Assembly: GCF_018413525.1 (NCBI RefSeq)
Contig: NZ_JAHCDD010000013.1
Location: 1 to 64,000 of the forward strand
Direction: 5' to 3'
Length of the DNA: 64,000 bases
Source of the DNA: Acidovorax sp. CCYZU-2555
GTDB taxonomy: Bacteria > Pseudomonadota > Gammaproteobacteria > Burkholderiales > Burkholderiaceae_C
Positions 15,625 to 23,678 of the stretch are shown in pieces; within the stretch, counting starts at the first letter, position 1, and the number at the start of each line of letters is the position of its first letter. A program made the translations under genes and the position numbers. Under the pieces are notes generated by a model, which was not told the origin of the DNA, did not search any database, and saw nothing but the letters and a program-made list of their open reading frames with translations.

Positions 15625-17139
15625 ATGGTGGAGCCGCAGCAATTCTTGAACGATCTCAGCGCAGAGCAACTGCGCGAGATGACCACTCGACTGCTTGCCG
15701 AACTGCGCCATAGCCAGGCCCTGAACGCCAAGCTCACCCACGAGAACGCGCTGCTCAAGCGCATGAAGTTCGCGGCCCAGTCCGAGCGCTTCAATGCCGA
15801 GCAGCGCAGCCTGCTCGACGACGAGATCGAGGCTGATCTGGCGGCCGTCGCCGTCGAGATCGAACAGTTGCAGCCGCCTGCGCAGGCCCCCGAGACCAAA
15901 CAGCAGCCCAAACGCCAGCCGCTGCCCGCGCATCTGCCGCGCCGCGAGATCCTGCACGAGCCCGCATCGACCACTTGCGCCTGTGGCTGTGCGATGAAGC
16001 GCATCGGTGAAGACGTCGCCGAGAAGCTGGACTATGTGCCCGGCGTGTTCACGGTGGAGCGCCATGTGCGTGCCAAGTGGGCATGCGCGAAGTGCGAAAC
16101 CATCACTCAGACGCCGGTCGACGCGCAGGTGATCGACAAGGGCATCCCCACGGCCGGCCTGCTGGCCCAGGTGCTGGTGGCCAAGTACGCAGACCACCTG
16201 CCGCTGTATCGCCAAGAAGGCATCTATGCGCGCGCCGGCTTGGCCATCCCGCGCTCCACCTTGGCGCAGTGGGTCGGCACCTGCGGCGTGCGACTGCAGC
16301 CGCTGGTCGATGCGCTCAAGTCCGAGATGCTCGACCGCCGGGTGTTGCACGCCGACGAAACGCCGGTGCAGATGCTCAAGCCCGACAAGGGCGCAACGCA
16401 CCGTGCCTACCTCTGGGCCTACGCCCCAGGTGCCTTCGAAGACATGACAGCCGTGGTGTACGACTTCTGCGAGTCCAGGGCTGGCGAGAATGCGCGCCAC
16501 TTCCTGGGCGAGTGGAGGGGCGCGCTGGTCTGCGACGACTTCGCCGGCTACAAGTCCTTGATCGCCAGCGGCGTGACCGAGGTCGGCTGCCTGGCGCACG
16601 CCCGGCGTAAGTTCTTCGATCTGCATGCGGCGAACAAAAGCCAGCTCGCCGGCTTCGCGCTGGAGCAGTTCGCCAAGGTCTACGACATCGAGCGTGAGGT
16701 CAAAGACCTGAGCGCCGATCAGCGCCAGGCCATCCGGCAGCAGCACACCAAGCCATTGCTAGCTGCACTGCACGAGTGGATGCTGCTGCAGCGGCAAAAG
16801 CTGCCGGACAGCTCAGCCACGGCCAAGGCGCTGGATTACAGCCTGCGGCGCTGGACTGCGCTGACGCGCTTCGCCGGTGACGGGCAACTGCCAGTTGACA
16901 ACAACTGGATCGAAAACCAGATCCGGCCGATCGCGATTGGAAGAAACAACTGGCTGTTCGCCGGCAGTCTGCGCGCGGGCCAACGTGCGGCCGCAGTGAT
17001 GAGCCTGGTGCAGTCGGCGCGCATGAACGGGCATGACCCCTATGCCTACCTGAAGGACGTGCTCACGCGATTGCCCACGCACCGTGCCAGCCGGATCGAG
17101 GAATTGCTGCCGCATCGCTGGCAGGCCGCCGCTTCCTGA
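15625..17139 (+). CDS. tnpC: IS66 transposase (TnpC)
   Basis: 504-aa DDE transposase. An N-terminal helical/leucine-zipper region (NAKLTHENALLKRMKF) is followed by a zinc-binding segment (CACGCAM ... CAKCETI), the core with VLHADETPVQ, LVCDDFAGY and CLAHARRKFFDLH, and the C-terminal DNNWIENQIRPIAIGRNNWL. No interruption is seen, so the element is probably active. A GTG at 15619 is an alternative start. Confidence 0.95.
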   Translation: MVEPQQFLNDLSAEQLREMTTRLLAELRHSQALNAKLTHENALLKRMKFAAQSERFNAEQRSLLDDEIEADLAAVAVEIEQLQPPAQAPETKQQPKRQPLPAHLPRREILHEPASTTCACGCAMKRIGEDVAEKLDYVPGVFTVERHVRAKWACAKCETITQTPVDAQVIDKGIPTAGLLAQVLVAKYADHLPLYRQEGIYARAGLAIPRSTLAQWVGTCGVRLQPLVDALKSEMLDRRVLHADETPVQMLKPDKGATHRAYLWAYAPGAFEDMTAVVYDFCESRAGENARHFLGEWRGALVCDDFAGYKSLIASGVTEVGCLAHARRKFFDLHAANKSQLAGFALEQFAKVYDIEREVKDLSADQRQAIRQQHTKPLLAALHEWMLLQRQKLPDSSATAKALDYSLRRWTALTRFAGDGQLPVDNNWIENQIRPIAIGRNNWLFAGSLRAGQRAAAVMSLVQSARMNGHDPYAYLKDVLTRLPTHRASRIEELLPHRWQAAAS

Positions 17140-17210
17140 TCAATACCTGGGTGGCCGGCTGCCGTCAACATGGGATCGCCGCGCGCTTACGTCATTGCTA
17201 CATGGCGGCA

Positions 17211-17237
17211 CAAAAGAAGAAGCCACCCGAAGGTGGC
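17211..17237 (-). terminator. Leftward intrinsic terminator after the DUF3223 gene
   Basis: GCCACC (17222-17227), CGAA tetraloop, GGTGGC (17232-17237), then a U-rich run on the minus strand. Confidence 0.75.
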
Positions 17238-17252
17238 TTGGTCGTTCGATAT

Positions 17253-17666
17253 CTAGACGCTAGCAAGAGCGATATCGTCGATGGCGTCGTTCGTGCTGAA
17301 GTGAACTTTAGTTCCGTCAGTGCGGACTACGTAAAAGCACGAGGTGCCGTAATGACGCCGAGATGGCTCATCGTCCTTTTCCTTTATGAAGTGATCAACT
17401 CCTGAGCCCGTCTTAGCGCCAGCCCATTCTTGTTTTACAGCATCATAAGCAACTACCAGAGCAAGGAGATCGTCGTGATGCTTTGCATCCGTGATAGTCG
17501 ATCCAATCGAGTACTGCGGCAGATTGAGCATGACTGAAAAATGCTTCTTTGCAGCTGTTCTGTTAGGCCATGCGCTTCCATTGGTAAGCGCGAAAGGGGT
17601 GCCTCTAGGCACGATTTTTTTCATGATGAAGTCAGTAAGCATTCCGCCGGCGTGCAGCTCTGGCAT
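17253..17666 (-). CDS. DUF3223-like protein
   Basis: 137-aa protein resembling DUF3223: RTAAKKHFSVMLNLP, a DDLLALVVAYDAVKQE region, and a C-terminal CFYVVRTDGTKVHFSTNDAI. The domain's role in phages is unknown. The first ATG (17666, MPELHAGGM) lacks a clear ribosome site; internal Met at 17642 (MLTDFIMKK) is a possible start. Confidence 0.65.
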   Translation of the reverse strand: MPELHAGGMLTDFIMKKIVPRGTPFALTNGSAWPNRTAAKKHFSVMLNLPQYSIGSTITDAKHHDDLLALVVAYDAVKQEWAGAKTGSGVDHFIKEKDDEPSRRHYGTSCFYVVRTDGTKVHFSTNDAIDDIALASV

Positions 17667-17764
17667 GCATGATTGTTGATTGGGATCTGAATTCGCGCGC
17701 GACCGAGTAGCGAGGGACGCAGGTTAAAGTTAGCTCGCCCCAACTGTCGCGCCTTCATTGCGAG

Positions 17765-18748
17765 TTAGCGAGGAGCCTCCAGAAGCGATACGGCTTGATT
17801 GACAAACTCTACAGGCAGCGTGGAGTCCTTCACTTTAGTATGCAGGTAGTTTTTGAGCCGGCCGCCCTTGACATAATTTTCACGAAACCACTTCTGGAAC
17901 TCGCCAAGTGCCATCTCAGGGTAGCACCATGGCTCTTGGGGGTTACTTGCGGCTTGAGGATAGTATTCCGGATAGTTGTGCTTGTAGTGAATGCGTTGGC
18001 CATATATGGAACTACCGTCGATAGTTTTCCAGTATGCAGACCAGCATTGGCCTACGCTAATGTCCGGAACAAATTTTTTATGAATGTGCAAACCACGCTG
18101 CCCGAGGCTGACGATCAAGTCCGCAATTTGCTTGAAGACGCTAAAATACCCTTCTGGTACGGAGTCAAAATTCAATGAAACTCGATCATGAAAATTTTGC
18201 CAAAGTGCATTTTTTTCTGCCTCCGGTTTGTATCCGCAGCCATCGTAGATGAACTGTCGAAATGACTTTCGTGCCAAAAGGCGAAAATTTCTTTGTGCGA
18301 CCTCAGGGCTGCCTTGCTTTGCGTCAAATGCGTAGTATTCAAGAAGGGCCATGCACACTGCATCTGTATAAACCGGAACCTCGCCACTGGGGCCCACTGT
18401 TAATACATGAAGTGTATTGCCAAAAAAATTTTGTTCAGCCAATAGCTCATTAATGCGAGCCCCACGGGGCTTAGTACGCTCTTCACTCCAGTTGGATGTG
18501 AGGCGCGACAACATTCCGGAGTCAACTCCGCAAAGTCGTGCAAGTCCCCGGAGATGGAGATAGGGAGTACCGTCACTAAGCACCCCCATTGCCACGCCGT
18601 CAAATTCAACTTCAGTGACGGGAAAGAGCAGCCCCTGCTGCTGCCCGGAAGCAGGGGTTGTTGTGCTAACTCTTTGAATTACAACGGAATTCTCTGCTGC
18701 TCGAGGTGGTTTTTTTTGCATGCTACAAATAGCGCTTTTTGCGCTCAT
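17765..18748 (-). CDS. BRO/antirepressor-like immunity-region protein
   Basis: 327 aa from the Met at 18748 (the frame is open to 18823). The N-terminal third (VEFDGVAMGVLSDGTPYLHL, RGLARLCGVDSGMLSRL) recalls the N-terminal domains of phage BRO/KilA-type antirepressors. The C-terminal part (YFSVFKQIADLIVSLGQRGL, SVGQCWSAYWKTIDGSS, FQKWFRENYVKGGRLKNYL) is a distinct conserved-looking domain. Its base composition is more AT-rich than the rest. Its place near the CI repressor fits an antirepressor, or a BstA-type abortive-infection protein; the sequence alone does not decide. No start has a good ribosome site. Confidence 0.65.
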   Translation of the reverse strand: MSAKSAICSMQKKPPRAAENSVVIQRVSTTTPASGQQQGLLFPVTEVEFDGVAMGVLSDGTPYLHLRGLARLCGVDSGMLSRLTSNWSEERTKPRGARINELLAEQNFFGNTLHVLTVGPSGEVPVYTDAVCMALLEYYAFDAKQGSPEVAQRNFRLLARKSFRQFIYDGCGYKPEAEKNALWQNFHDRVSLNFDSVPEGYFSVFKQIADLIVSLGQRGLHIHKKFVPDISVGQCWSAYWKTIDGSSIYGQRIHYKHNYPEYYPQAASNPQEPWCYPEMALGEFQKWFRENYVKGGRLKNYLHTKVKDSTLPVEFVNQAVSLLEAPR

Positions 18749-18884
18749 AGGTGACCATGCAGCTAGATTTACACTTTTTTGTGTATACATGCGTATACAT
18801 GAGTGTAGAATCGAGCGCTGCACAAGAAAGCAGAAGCGGATCTTTCCACGGACACACGCGACTGCGACAGATTGCTTAAAGTCA

Positions 18885-18917
18885 CCGGTGCCCTAGTAAT
18901 AGGGTGCCGGTTTTCTT
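18885..18917 (+). terminator. Rightward intrinsic terminator, possible end of a small RNA
   Basis: An 11-bp stem (18885-18895 with 18900-18910, two G-U pairs), GTAA loop, then TTTTCTTTT. No plus-strand gene precedes it, so it may end a short RNA starting in 18770-18850, antisense to the start region of the 17765-18748 gene. Confidence 0.55.
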
Positions 18918-18953
18918 TTGAGCAGATCGAAGTGTAACAGAGACTGCCAGCTG

Positions 18954-19010
18954 ATAGCACTCGCTTATCAAGAGTGCTAGTCGTAATAGGTTGTATCTTT
19001 TGTCGGACAA
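18954..19010 (-). promoter_or_regulatory. CIRCE-like palindrome with leftward promoter
   Basis: ATAGCACTC-N9-GAGTGCTAG (18954-18980) matches 16 of 18 arm positions of the HrcA operator CIRCE (TTAGCACTC-N9-GAGTGCTAA) with the exact 9-base spacer. On the minus strand a possible promoter TTGTCC (19010-19005), 16 bp, TATTAC (18988-18983) lies just upstream, so the palindrome would cover the transcription start of a transcript toward the 17765-18748 gene. No other gene is seen in 18749-19076. Confidence 0.55.
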
Positions 19011-19076
19011 GTGCTCGTCAGGAAAAGCGGCGCCTCAAAACACCATCGAATCCGCTCCCGCTGAGCCCGAGCGCCG

Positions 19077-19355
19077 CTACTTGCAGCGAAAGCGAACATC
19101 GGCCGTGGCCGAGCTGATCCATCCCGCATCTGTGCCGCTGTGCTGCACCTGGGTTAGTTCTTTGCCTTGTTTGGAGCAGTACTGGCCAGCCTCCTTCAGC
19201 AGCGCCGCCTTGACCTCGTTCGGCGTGCCCCAGCCAGTCAGATCTGAGCCGTGCAGCATGTACCAGCCATCACCCATGGGTGCCACGCCTGTGGAGCTGG
19301 TTGCGCATCCTGTGAGCGCCGCGCATGCGGAAGCGACCAGCATTGCCTTCTTCAT
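19077..19355 (-). CDS. Small lipoprotein
   Basis: 92-aa protein with a signal peptide MKKAMLVASACAAL and lipobox LTGC (Cys17). The mature part is GWYMLHGSDLTGWGTPNEVK ... QYCSKQGKEL, ending in RFRCK. AAGGAG precedes the ATG at 19355; the open frame upstream is ignored. Probably a lysogenic-conversion envelope protein. Its flanks share repeats with the next gene. Confidence 0.75.
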   Translation of the reverse strand: MKKAMLVASACAALTGCATSSTGVAPMGDGWYMLHGSDLTGWGTPNEVKAALLKEAGQYCSKQGKELTQVQHSGTDAGWISSATADVRFRCK

Positions 19356-19469
19356 CCCTCTCTCCTTCTTTTCTGTCGTTAGTCTTTTCGCGCCGTGAGC
19401 GTCAGAACACCATCGAATCCGCGCCCACAGGGCCGGCCGCGCGGCCATCAGATTGTGTTGACCACAGTT

Positions 19470-20273
19470 TTAGTGAGAAAACTCTCGCTTGCCTAAAACC
19501 TCCCCGGTTTTTGCCTCCACGGCCCAGGCCTGTTCGAGTCTTATGACAACAGCGTCGCCAGTCCAGTGACTCTCAAAAGGGAAGTCGATCTTTGGCAGCG
19601 AGCTTTCGTAGACAGCTTTGATGAACGGCCGCTCAAGCTTCCCGACGTAAAAAAAGCTCACTCCAGCTTTTGCTCTGCGAGCAACGTCTGCGCCCACATC
19701 CGACAGATAAACATCAATACTTTCGTGGGCTGCATGCCCCAAATTGGTAAACGCTACTGCGCAGGTCTTGAAATTTCGACTGGTCACGGTAACTGTGGCT
19801 CCGTAAGCATTCGAGGCTTGGTATCGTCTTTCTCGCCCCTCGGTGCGCGCTAGGGACACCCAATTGGAGCCTGGGCCTTTCTCATTCACATACATCATTG
19901 ACGGCTGCGGCTGAGACATGATGTAAAGCATGCGCGCATCAGCCATGTATTTGACCCCTCTCTCGGGCTCAATCTCCGCCCGCAGAGCTATGGTATCGCC
20001 GACGGTGAGGTTTGGGCCGATCTTGATGGATGACATGTTTTCCATGCGAGCCTTGTACTCGTCAGTGGTCTCCATCTCATCCTTGTCGGTTTTCTGCTTC
20101 TTCAGAACTGTAGCTATGGCAGAGCAGTCGTGACCCCGATAGCCAACCGGGAGTGCCTCGAGTGTTGTATCAAAAGGCTTTGAGTCGAATGCAGCTTTTG
20201 CTGCCTTCCCGCTCTGCGCCTCGGCGCCAATAGAGCCTGCCAAGAGTACAGACAGGAAAATTACCTTCTTCAT
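19470..20273 (-). CDS. Secreted protein of unknown function
   Basis: 267 aa. Signal peptide MKKVIFLSVLLAGSIGAEAQ with an AEA cleavage site. The mature domain contains two cysteines (GHDCSAIA, FKTCAVAF) and is mainly beta-rich. The ATG at 20273 is preceded by GGAGAGAGGG. It lies between the CI gene and the lipoprotein gene, all on one strand, so it may be transcribed with the repressor from the prophage. Confidence 0.75.
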   Translation of the reverse strand: MKKVIFLSVLLAGSIGAEAQSGKAAKAAFDSKPFDTTLEALPVGYRGHDCSAIATVLKKQKTDKDEMETTDEYKARMENMSSIKIGPNLTVGDTIALRAEIEPERGVKYMADARMLYIMSQPQPSMMYVNEKGPGSNWVSLARTEGRERRYQASNAYGATVTVTSRNFKTCAVAFTNLGHAAHESIDVYLSDVGADVARRAKAGVSFFYVGKLERPFIKAVYESSLPKIDFPFESHWTGDAVVIRLEQAWAVEAKTGEVLGKREFSH

Positions 20274-20282
20274 CCCTCTCTC

Positions 20283-20990
20283 CTATAGTTTTCGACCGTT
20301 CCAGGCCCAAACCACGCGCCCGATCACGCGCACCTCATGGTCGCCATTGAGCACATCCACCGTCTTGATGTTGGCGTTGTCGCTACTGACCTCCAGGGAC
20401 CCATCCATGCGCATGCGCACGCGCTTGATGTAGACCTTGCTGTGAACCTCGAGCACATAGATGCCTTCTGTGGTTGATGGGTCGCGCGCGCCTGCGTCTA
20501 CCAAAAGCACATCGCCATCGCTGAATGTCGGCGCCATGGATTCGCCGTTTGCATGCATGAACCGCAGCTCTCTGATGCTTGTCGGCCGAATCTGCTGATT
20601 GATCCAGTGCGACGAGAGAGCTAAGTCTCCAACAACATAGTCTGCATCCAAAACATCGTTGCCTCGACCCATGCTGCCCGCGTTGGCCAGCAGCGGGATG
20701 CGCACTGTCAGATGGTCGTCCGCAGGCGGGGCAAGCTGTGTGTCGTCTGCTTCGGCACCTTTCACAAATCGGCTACCTGCGCCGTCAAGCACATAGCTGG
20801 AAGACACCCCGAAAAGCGCCTGAGCCTTTGCCGCAGCTTTTGCCGACACGCCGCGGGCGCCCCAGTTCGTGACGGTCTGGGGTGATTCATTCATTGCATC
20901 CGCCAGCTTTTGCGGCCCGGTAATGCCTGCGTTCACCTCTTGCACTGCGCTCATCAGTCGCTCAAACGTTTCGTGCTTTTCTTTGCTCAT
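20283..20990 (-). CDS. CI-like repressor with S24 peptidase domain
   Basis: 235-aa lysogeny repressor. The N-terminal HTH (PQKLADAMNESPQTVTNWGA) is followed by a linker and a LexA/S24-type autoprotease domain. It has an Ala-Gly cleavage site (LLANAGSMG), the nucleophile serine in NGESMAPTF, and the lysine in VYIKRVRM. It should be cleaved during RecA-mediated SOS induction. Start at 20990 (MSKEKHETFERL); upstream codons overlap the operators. Divergent from the Cro-like gene. Confidence 0.9.
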   Translation of the reverse strand: MSKEKHETFERLMSAVQEVNAGITGPQKLADAMNESPQTVTNWGARGVSAKAAAKAQALFGVSSSYVLDGAGSRFVKGAEADDTQLAPPADDHLTVRIPLLANAGSMGRGNDVLDADYVVGDLALSSHWINQQIRPTSIRELRFMHANGESMAPTFSDGDVLLVDAGARDPSTTEGIYVLEVHSKVYIKRVRMRMDGSLEVSSDNANIKTVDVLNGDHEVRVIGRVVWAWNGRKL

Positions 20991-21007
20991 GCGGAATTTT
21001 TCAAGAA

Positions 21008-21064
21008 TTACACAAGTTGTGGTTACACAAAAAGATTGCATGCAGTACACCTAATGTGTACTAT
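21008..21064 (+). promoter_or_regulatory. Immunity switch: operators and pR promoter
   Basis: Two TTACACAA half-sites lie 15 bp apart (21008-21015, 21023-21030); the first sits in an imperfect palindrome. A perfect palindrome AGTACAC-CTAAT-GTGTACT (21044-21062) lies between -35 TTGCAT (21036-21041) and -10 TACTAT (21059-21064), which are 17 bp apart. This is a typical repressor/Cro control region. Confidence 0.8.
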
Positions 21065-21070
21065 GTGCGC

Positions 21071-21277
21071 ATGACTGATCTTGAACTGATTGCCCACTAT
21101 GGCGGCCCGTCGAAATTCGCCCGCCTTCTTTCCCTGAATGGCGCCAAAGGCGTTCGTCGGGTGTGCAACTGGCGGACGCGGGGAATTCCATCCGCCATCA
21201 AATTGGCGTTCCCCAAGGTGTTCAAGGTTCAGCGCTCCAAGCCAGTCCCATCCACTCCCGCCACTCAAGAAGCCTGA
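21071..21277 (+). CDS. Cro-like DNA-binding protein
   Basis: 68-aa protein divergent from the repressor. The sequence GGPSKFARLLSLNGAKGVRR followed by VCNWRTRGIPSAI fits a Cro-type HTH. The A of its ATG is 7 bases past the -10 hexamer of the pR promoter, so the message is probably leaderless. An in-frame upstream start at 21017 would lie inside the promoter and is rejected. Confidence 0.8.
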   Translation: MTDLELIAHYGGPSKFARLLSLNGAKGVRRVCNWRTRGIPSAIKLAFPKVFKVQRSKPVPSTPATQEA

Positions 21278-21279
21278 CT

Positions 21280-21486
21280 ATGTACGCCGACCCCACCCAC
21301 ATTCGCAAAAAGCGCGTGAACCTTTCCCTCAACGATGCCGAGGCTCGGCTGGCTGAGGCAATGGCGGAGTTCAACGGCATGCAGACGTCCGTGTTTCTGC
21401 GCGAGTTGATCTTGGAAGGGCTGACGCGTGTTCATGGCGTCAATTCTGGGGCGCCCGCTCCCGAATTGCGAGCCGCTCAACAGTGA
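21280..21486 (+). CDS. Small ribbon-helix-helix-like protein
   Basis: 68 aa, starting MYADPTHIRKKRVNLSLNDA. The beta strand (KRVNLSL) plus two helices (EARLAEAMAEFNGM, SVFLRELILEG) suggests a ribbon-helix-helix DNA-binding protein. The start is 3 bases after the Cro stop, in the rightward early operon. Probable regulator (inference). Confidence 0.65.
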   Translation: MYADPTHIRKKRVNLSLNDAEARLAEAMAEFNGMQTSVFLRELILEGLTRVHGVNSGAPAPELRAAQQ

Positions 21487-21534
21487 CGCAGGCGTGTCTT
21501 TTCTCAACGTTTGCGTAACGCGGAATGAACTCCT

Positions 21535-21729
21535 GTGTCATCACCACCCCCACACCAGCAGCCGGTCGACCTGTCGGATCGGGAAGCTGCAGCACTCGAG
21601 GCCTACGCCACAGCGCATGGCCTGACGCCCGAGCAGGCGGCAACGCAGCTCGCACAACACACCTTGTCCGCACGCTACCGCATCAAAGCGCAGCCGGCCA
21701 GGGTGATCCCGTTTCGGAGACGCCGATGA
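21535..21729 (+). CDS. Small phage protein, unknown
   Basis: 64 aa from a GTG start, with a helical DREAAALEAYATAHGLTPEQ segment and a basic C terminus (PFRRRR). The stop overlaps the next start (ATGA), which supports translation. GTG at 21535 is the best start available in this frame. Confidence 0.6.
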   Translation: MSSPPPHQQPVDLSDREAAALEAYATAHGLTPEQAATQLAQHTLSARYRIKAQPARVIPFRRRR

Positions 21730-22004
21730 ATACCTCTGCCCTTGTGCGCGCGCACGACCCCATTACCAGCGTCATGGCTGCCGAGGCTGCCAGCGCCTTC
21801 TCAGGCCCGCATTGCGAGCGCATTCTGTTGGCCCTGAAGCAGGGCGAAGGCACTGCGCAAGAGCTCATGGACCGCACCGGCCTGACTGTTGTGCAGATTG
21901 ACCGTCGCCTGCCCGAAATTTTCCGTAACGGAAACGCGCGCGTGGTGCAGTTCAACGGCGAAGACCTGATGCGCGACGGCTATCGTGTGTGGGAACGGGT
22001 ATGA
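21726..22004 (+). CDS. Winged-helix-like early phage protein
   Basis: 92 aa. HDPITSVMAAEAASAFSGPH followed by a helix-turn-helix-like ERILLALKQGEGTAQELMDR, TGLTVVQIDRRL and a wing-like NARVVQFNGEDL. Such small proteins commonly precede replication genes in phages. ATGA overlaps on both sides. Confidence 0.7.
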   Translation: MNTSALVRAHDPITSVMAAEAASAFSGPHCERILLALKQGEGTAQELMDRTGLTVVQIDRRLPEIFRNGNARVVQFNGEDLMRDGYRVWERV

Positions 22005-23032
22005 ACTTCTACGCCTTCCACATTGGCGATTACGCCAGTGCTACGCGCCACCTGTCTTGGGAAGAGGACTGCGCCTACCGTCGCCTGCTGGACGTCTACT
22101 ACACCCGCGAAGAGCCGCTGCCCGACGACCTGCGTGCAATCTGCCGCCTTGTCGTCGCGTCAACGCCCGATCAACGCCAGGCCGTCGAGGTGGTGCTGCA
22201 CGAGTTTTTCCACCAGACAGAAGCTGGCTGGATCAGCCCGCGCGCTGACCGAGAGATTGACGCCATGCGCGTCAAGCAGTCGGCCCAGGAAGAAAAGAAC
22301 CAGCATGAGAGCGAGCGCATGCGCCGCTACCGTGAGCGCCGCGCAGCCATGTTCGATGCACTGCGAGTCTATGGCGTCGTGCCGGCCTGGGATGTTTCGA
22401 TGAAAGAACTGCAACGGCTGCACGACGCAACCTGCAACGCGAAACCGAAAGCACCTGCAGCGGACCTGCAACGCGAACAGGTCGTTTCTGGTGACGCACC
22501 TGCAACGGCTATCTCTACCAATCCCAATCCCATAACCAATACCAATGTAGATACCCCCCTTACCCCCCAAGGGGGGAGGGCGGGGTTCGATCCGCTCGAT
22601 CCGCTCGATCCCGATGACCTGCCCGAGCCGCACGATCTGCCGCGCAACACCGGCAACAACTCCCACCACTTGGCCGGCGCCGTCTGCCTGCTGGCAAAGC
22701 GCATGGGCATTGCCCTGGTCAACCCAGGAAATTCCAAGCTGAACGCTTTGCTCAACGCTGGCGCCTCGGTGGCGCAGTTCGAAGGCGCGATCCAGAAGGC
22801 GATGGCGGGCGGCAAAAACTTCAGCTACGCCCTGTCGATCGTGGAGCGCGAGGAAAAAGAGGCCCGGGAGCTGGTGGCAAGCCTTGGAAGCAGATCCCGC
22901 TCGCTGCTCGATGGTGCGCGTGCCCCGAACAAGCAGGAGGCGCTCGAGCAGCGCAATCGCGCCATTGGCCGAGAGGCTGCGGCAGCAATCCGGGCCCGGG
23001 CGGCCCAACAAGGAGAAGTCCATGCGAGTTGA
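22001..23032 (+). CDS. DUF1376 replication protein
   Basis: 343-aa protein with an N-terminal DUF1376 domain: MNFYAFHIGDYASATRHLSW, EEDCAYRRLLDVYYTREEPL. The middle is a disordered, charged and proline-rich linker. The C-terminal region (KLNALLNAGASVAQFEGAI) resembles replication-initiation/DnaT-like domains. DUF1376 proteins sit where lambda O lies, so a role in origin recognition is likely. The origin may be inside the gene, around the GC-rich linker with its repeated CCGCTCGATC (22590-22609); this is inference. Confidence 0.8.
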   Translation: MNFYAFHIGDYASATRHLSWEEDCAYRRLLDVYYTREEPLPDDLRAICRLVVASTPDQRQAVEVVLHEFFHQTEAGWISPRADREIDAMRVKQSAQEEKNQHESERMRRYRERRAAMFDALRVYGVVPAWDVSMKELQRLHDATCNAKPKAPAADLQREQVVSGDAPATAISTNPNPITNTNVDTPLTPQGGRAGFDPLDPLDPDDLPEPHDLPRNTGNNSHHLAGAVCLLAKRMGIALVNPGNSKLNALLNAGASVAQFEGAIQKAMAGGKNFSYALSIVEREEKEARELVASLGSRSRSLLDGARAPNKQEALEQRNRAIGREAAAAIRARAAQQGEVHAS

Positions 23033-23678
23033 GCAAACCGAAGCGTTTACCGACCTTCTGACGGACGTCATGGCGTACTACGGCAAGGACGTCTCGACCT
23101 TCATGGTGGACGTCTGGTGGGGCGCATGCGCAAACTTCGAGTTCGAACAGATCTCGACCGCGCTGCAGCGCCACGCCACCGACCCCGATCGCGGCCAGTT
23201 CGCGCCGAAGGTGGCCGACATCGTCAAGGTGCTGGCAGGCACGACCACCGACCGCGCCGCGCTGGCCTGGGGCAAGACGCTCGAGGCCATGACATCGGTT
23301 GGCGCGTACACCGATGTAGTGTTCGATGATCCGGCCATACATGCCGTGATCGAGGACCTCGGCGGCTGGCCCAAGGTCTGCCGCACCGACCTCAAGGAGC
23401 TCTCGTTCCTGCAGCATCGTTTCCAGGAATCGCACCGCGCCTATACGGGGCGGGGTCAGTTCGAGTATCAGCGCCGCCTGGCCGGCGACCGCTCGCCGGA
23501 CTTCGAGTTCACCAGCCGCGGCATCCCGCTTCCGCGCCCTGCGCTGGTGGGCGACCAGGCCAAAGCCATCTCCGTGCTCAAGAACGGCAACCAGGCCGGC
23601 AAGACGCTGATCTCCACGCTGCCAGCGCATGCCATGCGCCTGCTTGCCAACGCCCAACCTGTGGAGCTGCGAGCATGA
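23022..23678 (+). CDS. DUF6475-type phage replication accessory protein
   Basis: 218 aa, starting MRVEQTEAFTDLLTDVMAYY. WWGACANFEFEQISTALQRH and DRGQFAPKVADIVKVLAG are characteristic of a phage family placed after DUF1376 proteins (lambda P position). AAGGAG precedes the ATG at 23022; the gene overlaps the previous one by 11 bases. Function is probably replication; a helicase-loading role is inferred. Confidence 0.75.
   Translation: MRVEQTEAFTDLLTDVMAYYGKDVSTFMVDVWWGACANFEFEQISTALQRHATDPDRGQFAPKVADIVKVLAGTTTDRAALAWGKTLEAMTSVGAYTDVVFDDPAIHAVIEDLGGWPKVCRTDLKELSFLQHRFQESHRAYTGRGQFEYQRRLAGDRSPDFEFTSRGIPLPRPALVGDQAKAISVLKNGNQAGKTLISTLPAHAMRLLANAQPVELRA

Larger units (their letters stand above)
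14624..17190 (+). mobile_element. IS66-family insertion sequence, complete
   Basis: 2567 bp. The left end begins GTATGCGGCCGG and the right end, read inward, GTAAGCGCGCGG; both continue with ATCCCAT, so they form imperfect terminal inverted repeats. The 8-bp sequence GTCATTGC flanks it on both sides (14616-14623 and 17191-17198), the target duplication length expected for IS66. It carries the three canonical genes tnpA, tnpB and tnpC, all open. Confidence 0.95.

Noticed and set aside
15487-16746. 419-codon minus-strand frame
   Set aside because: Antisense to IS66 tnpC; shadow of codon bias.
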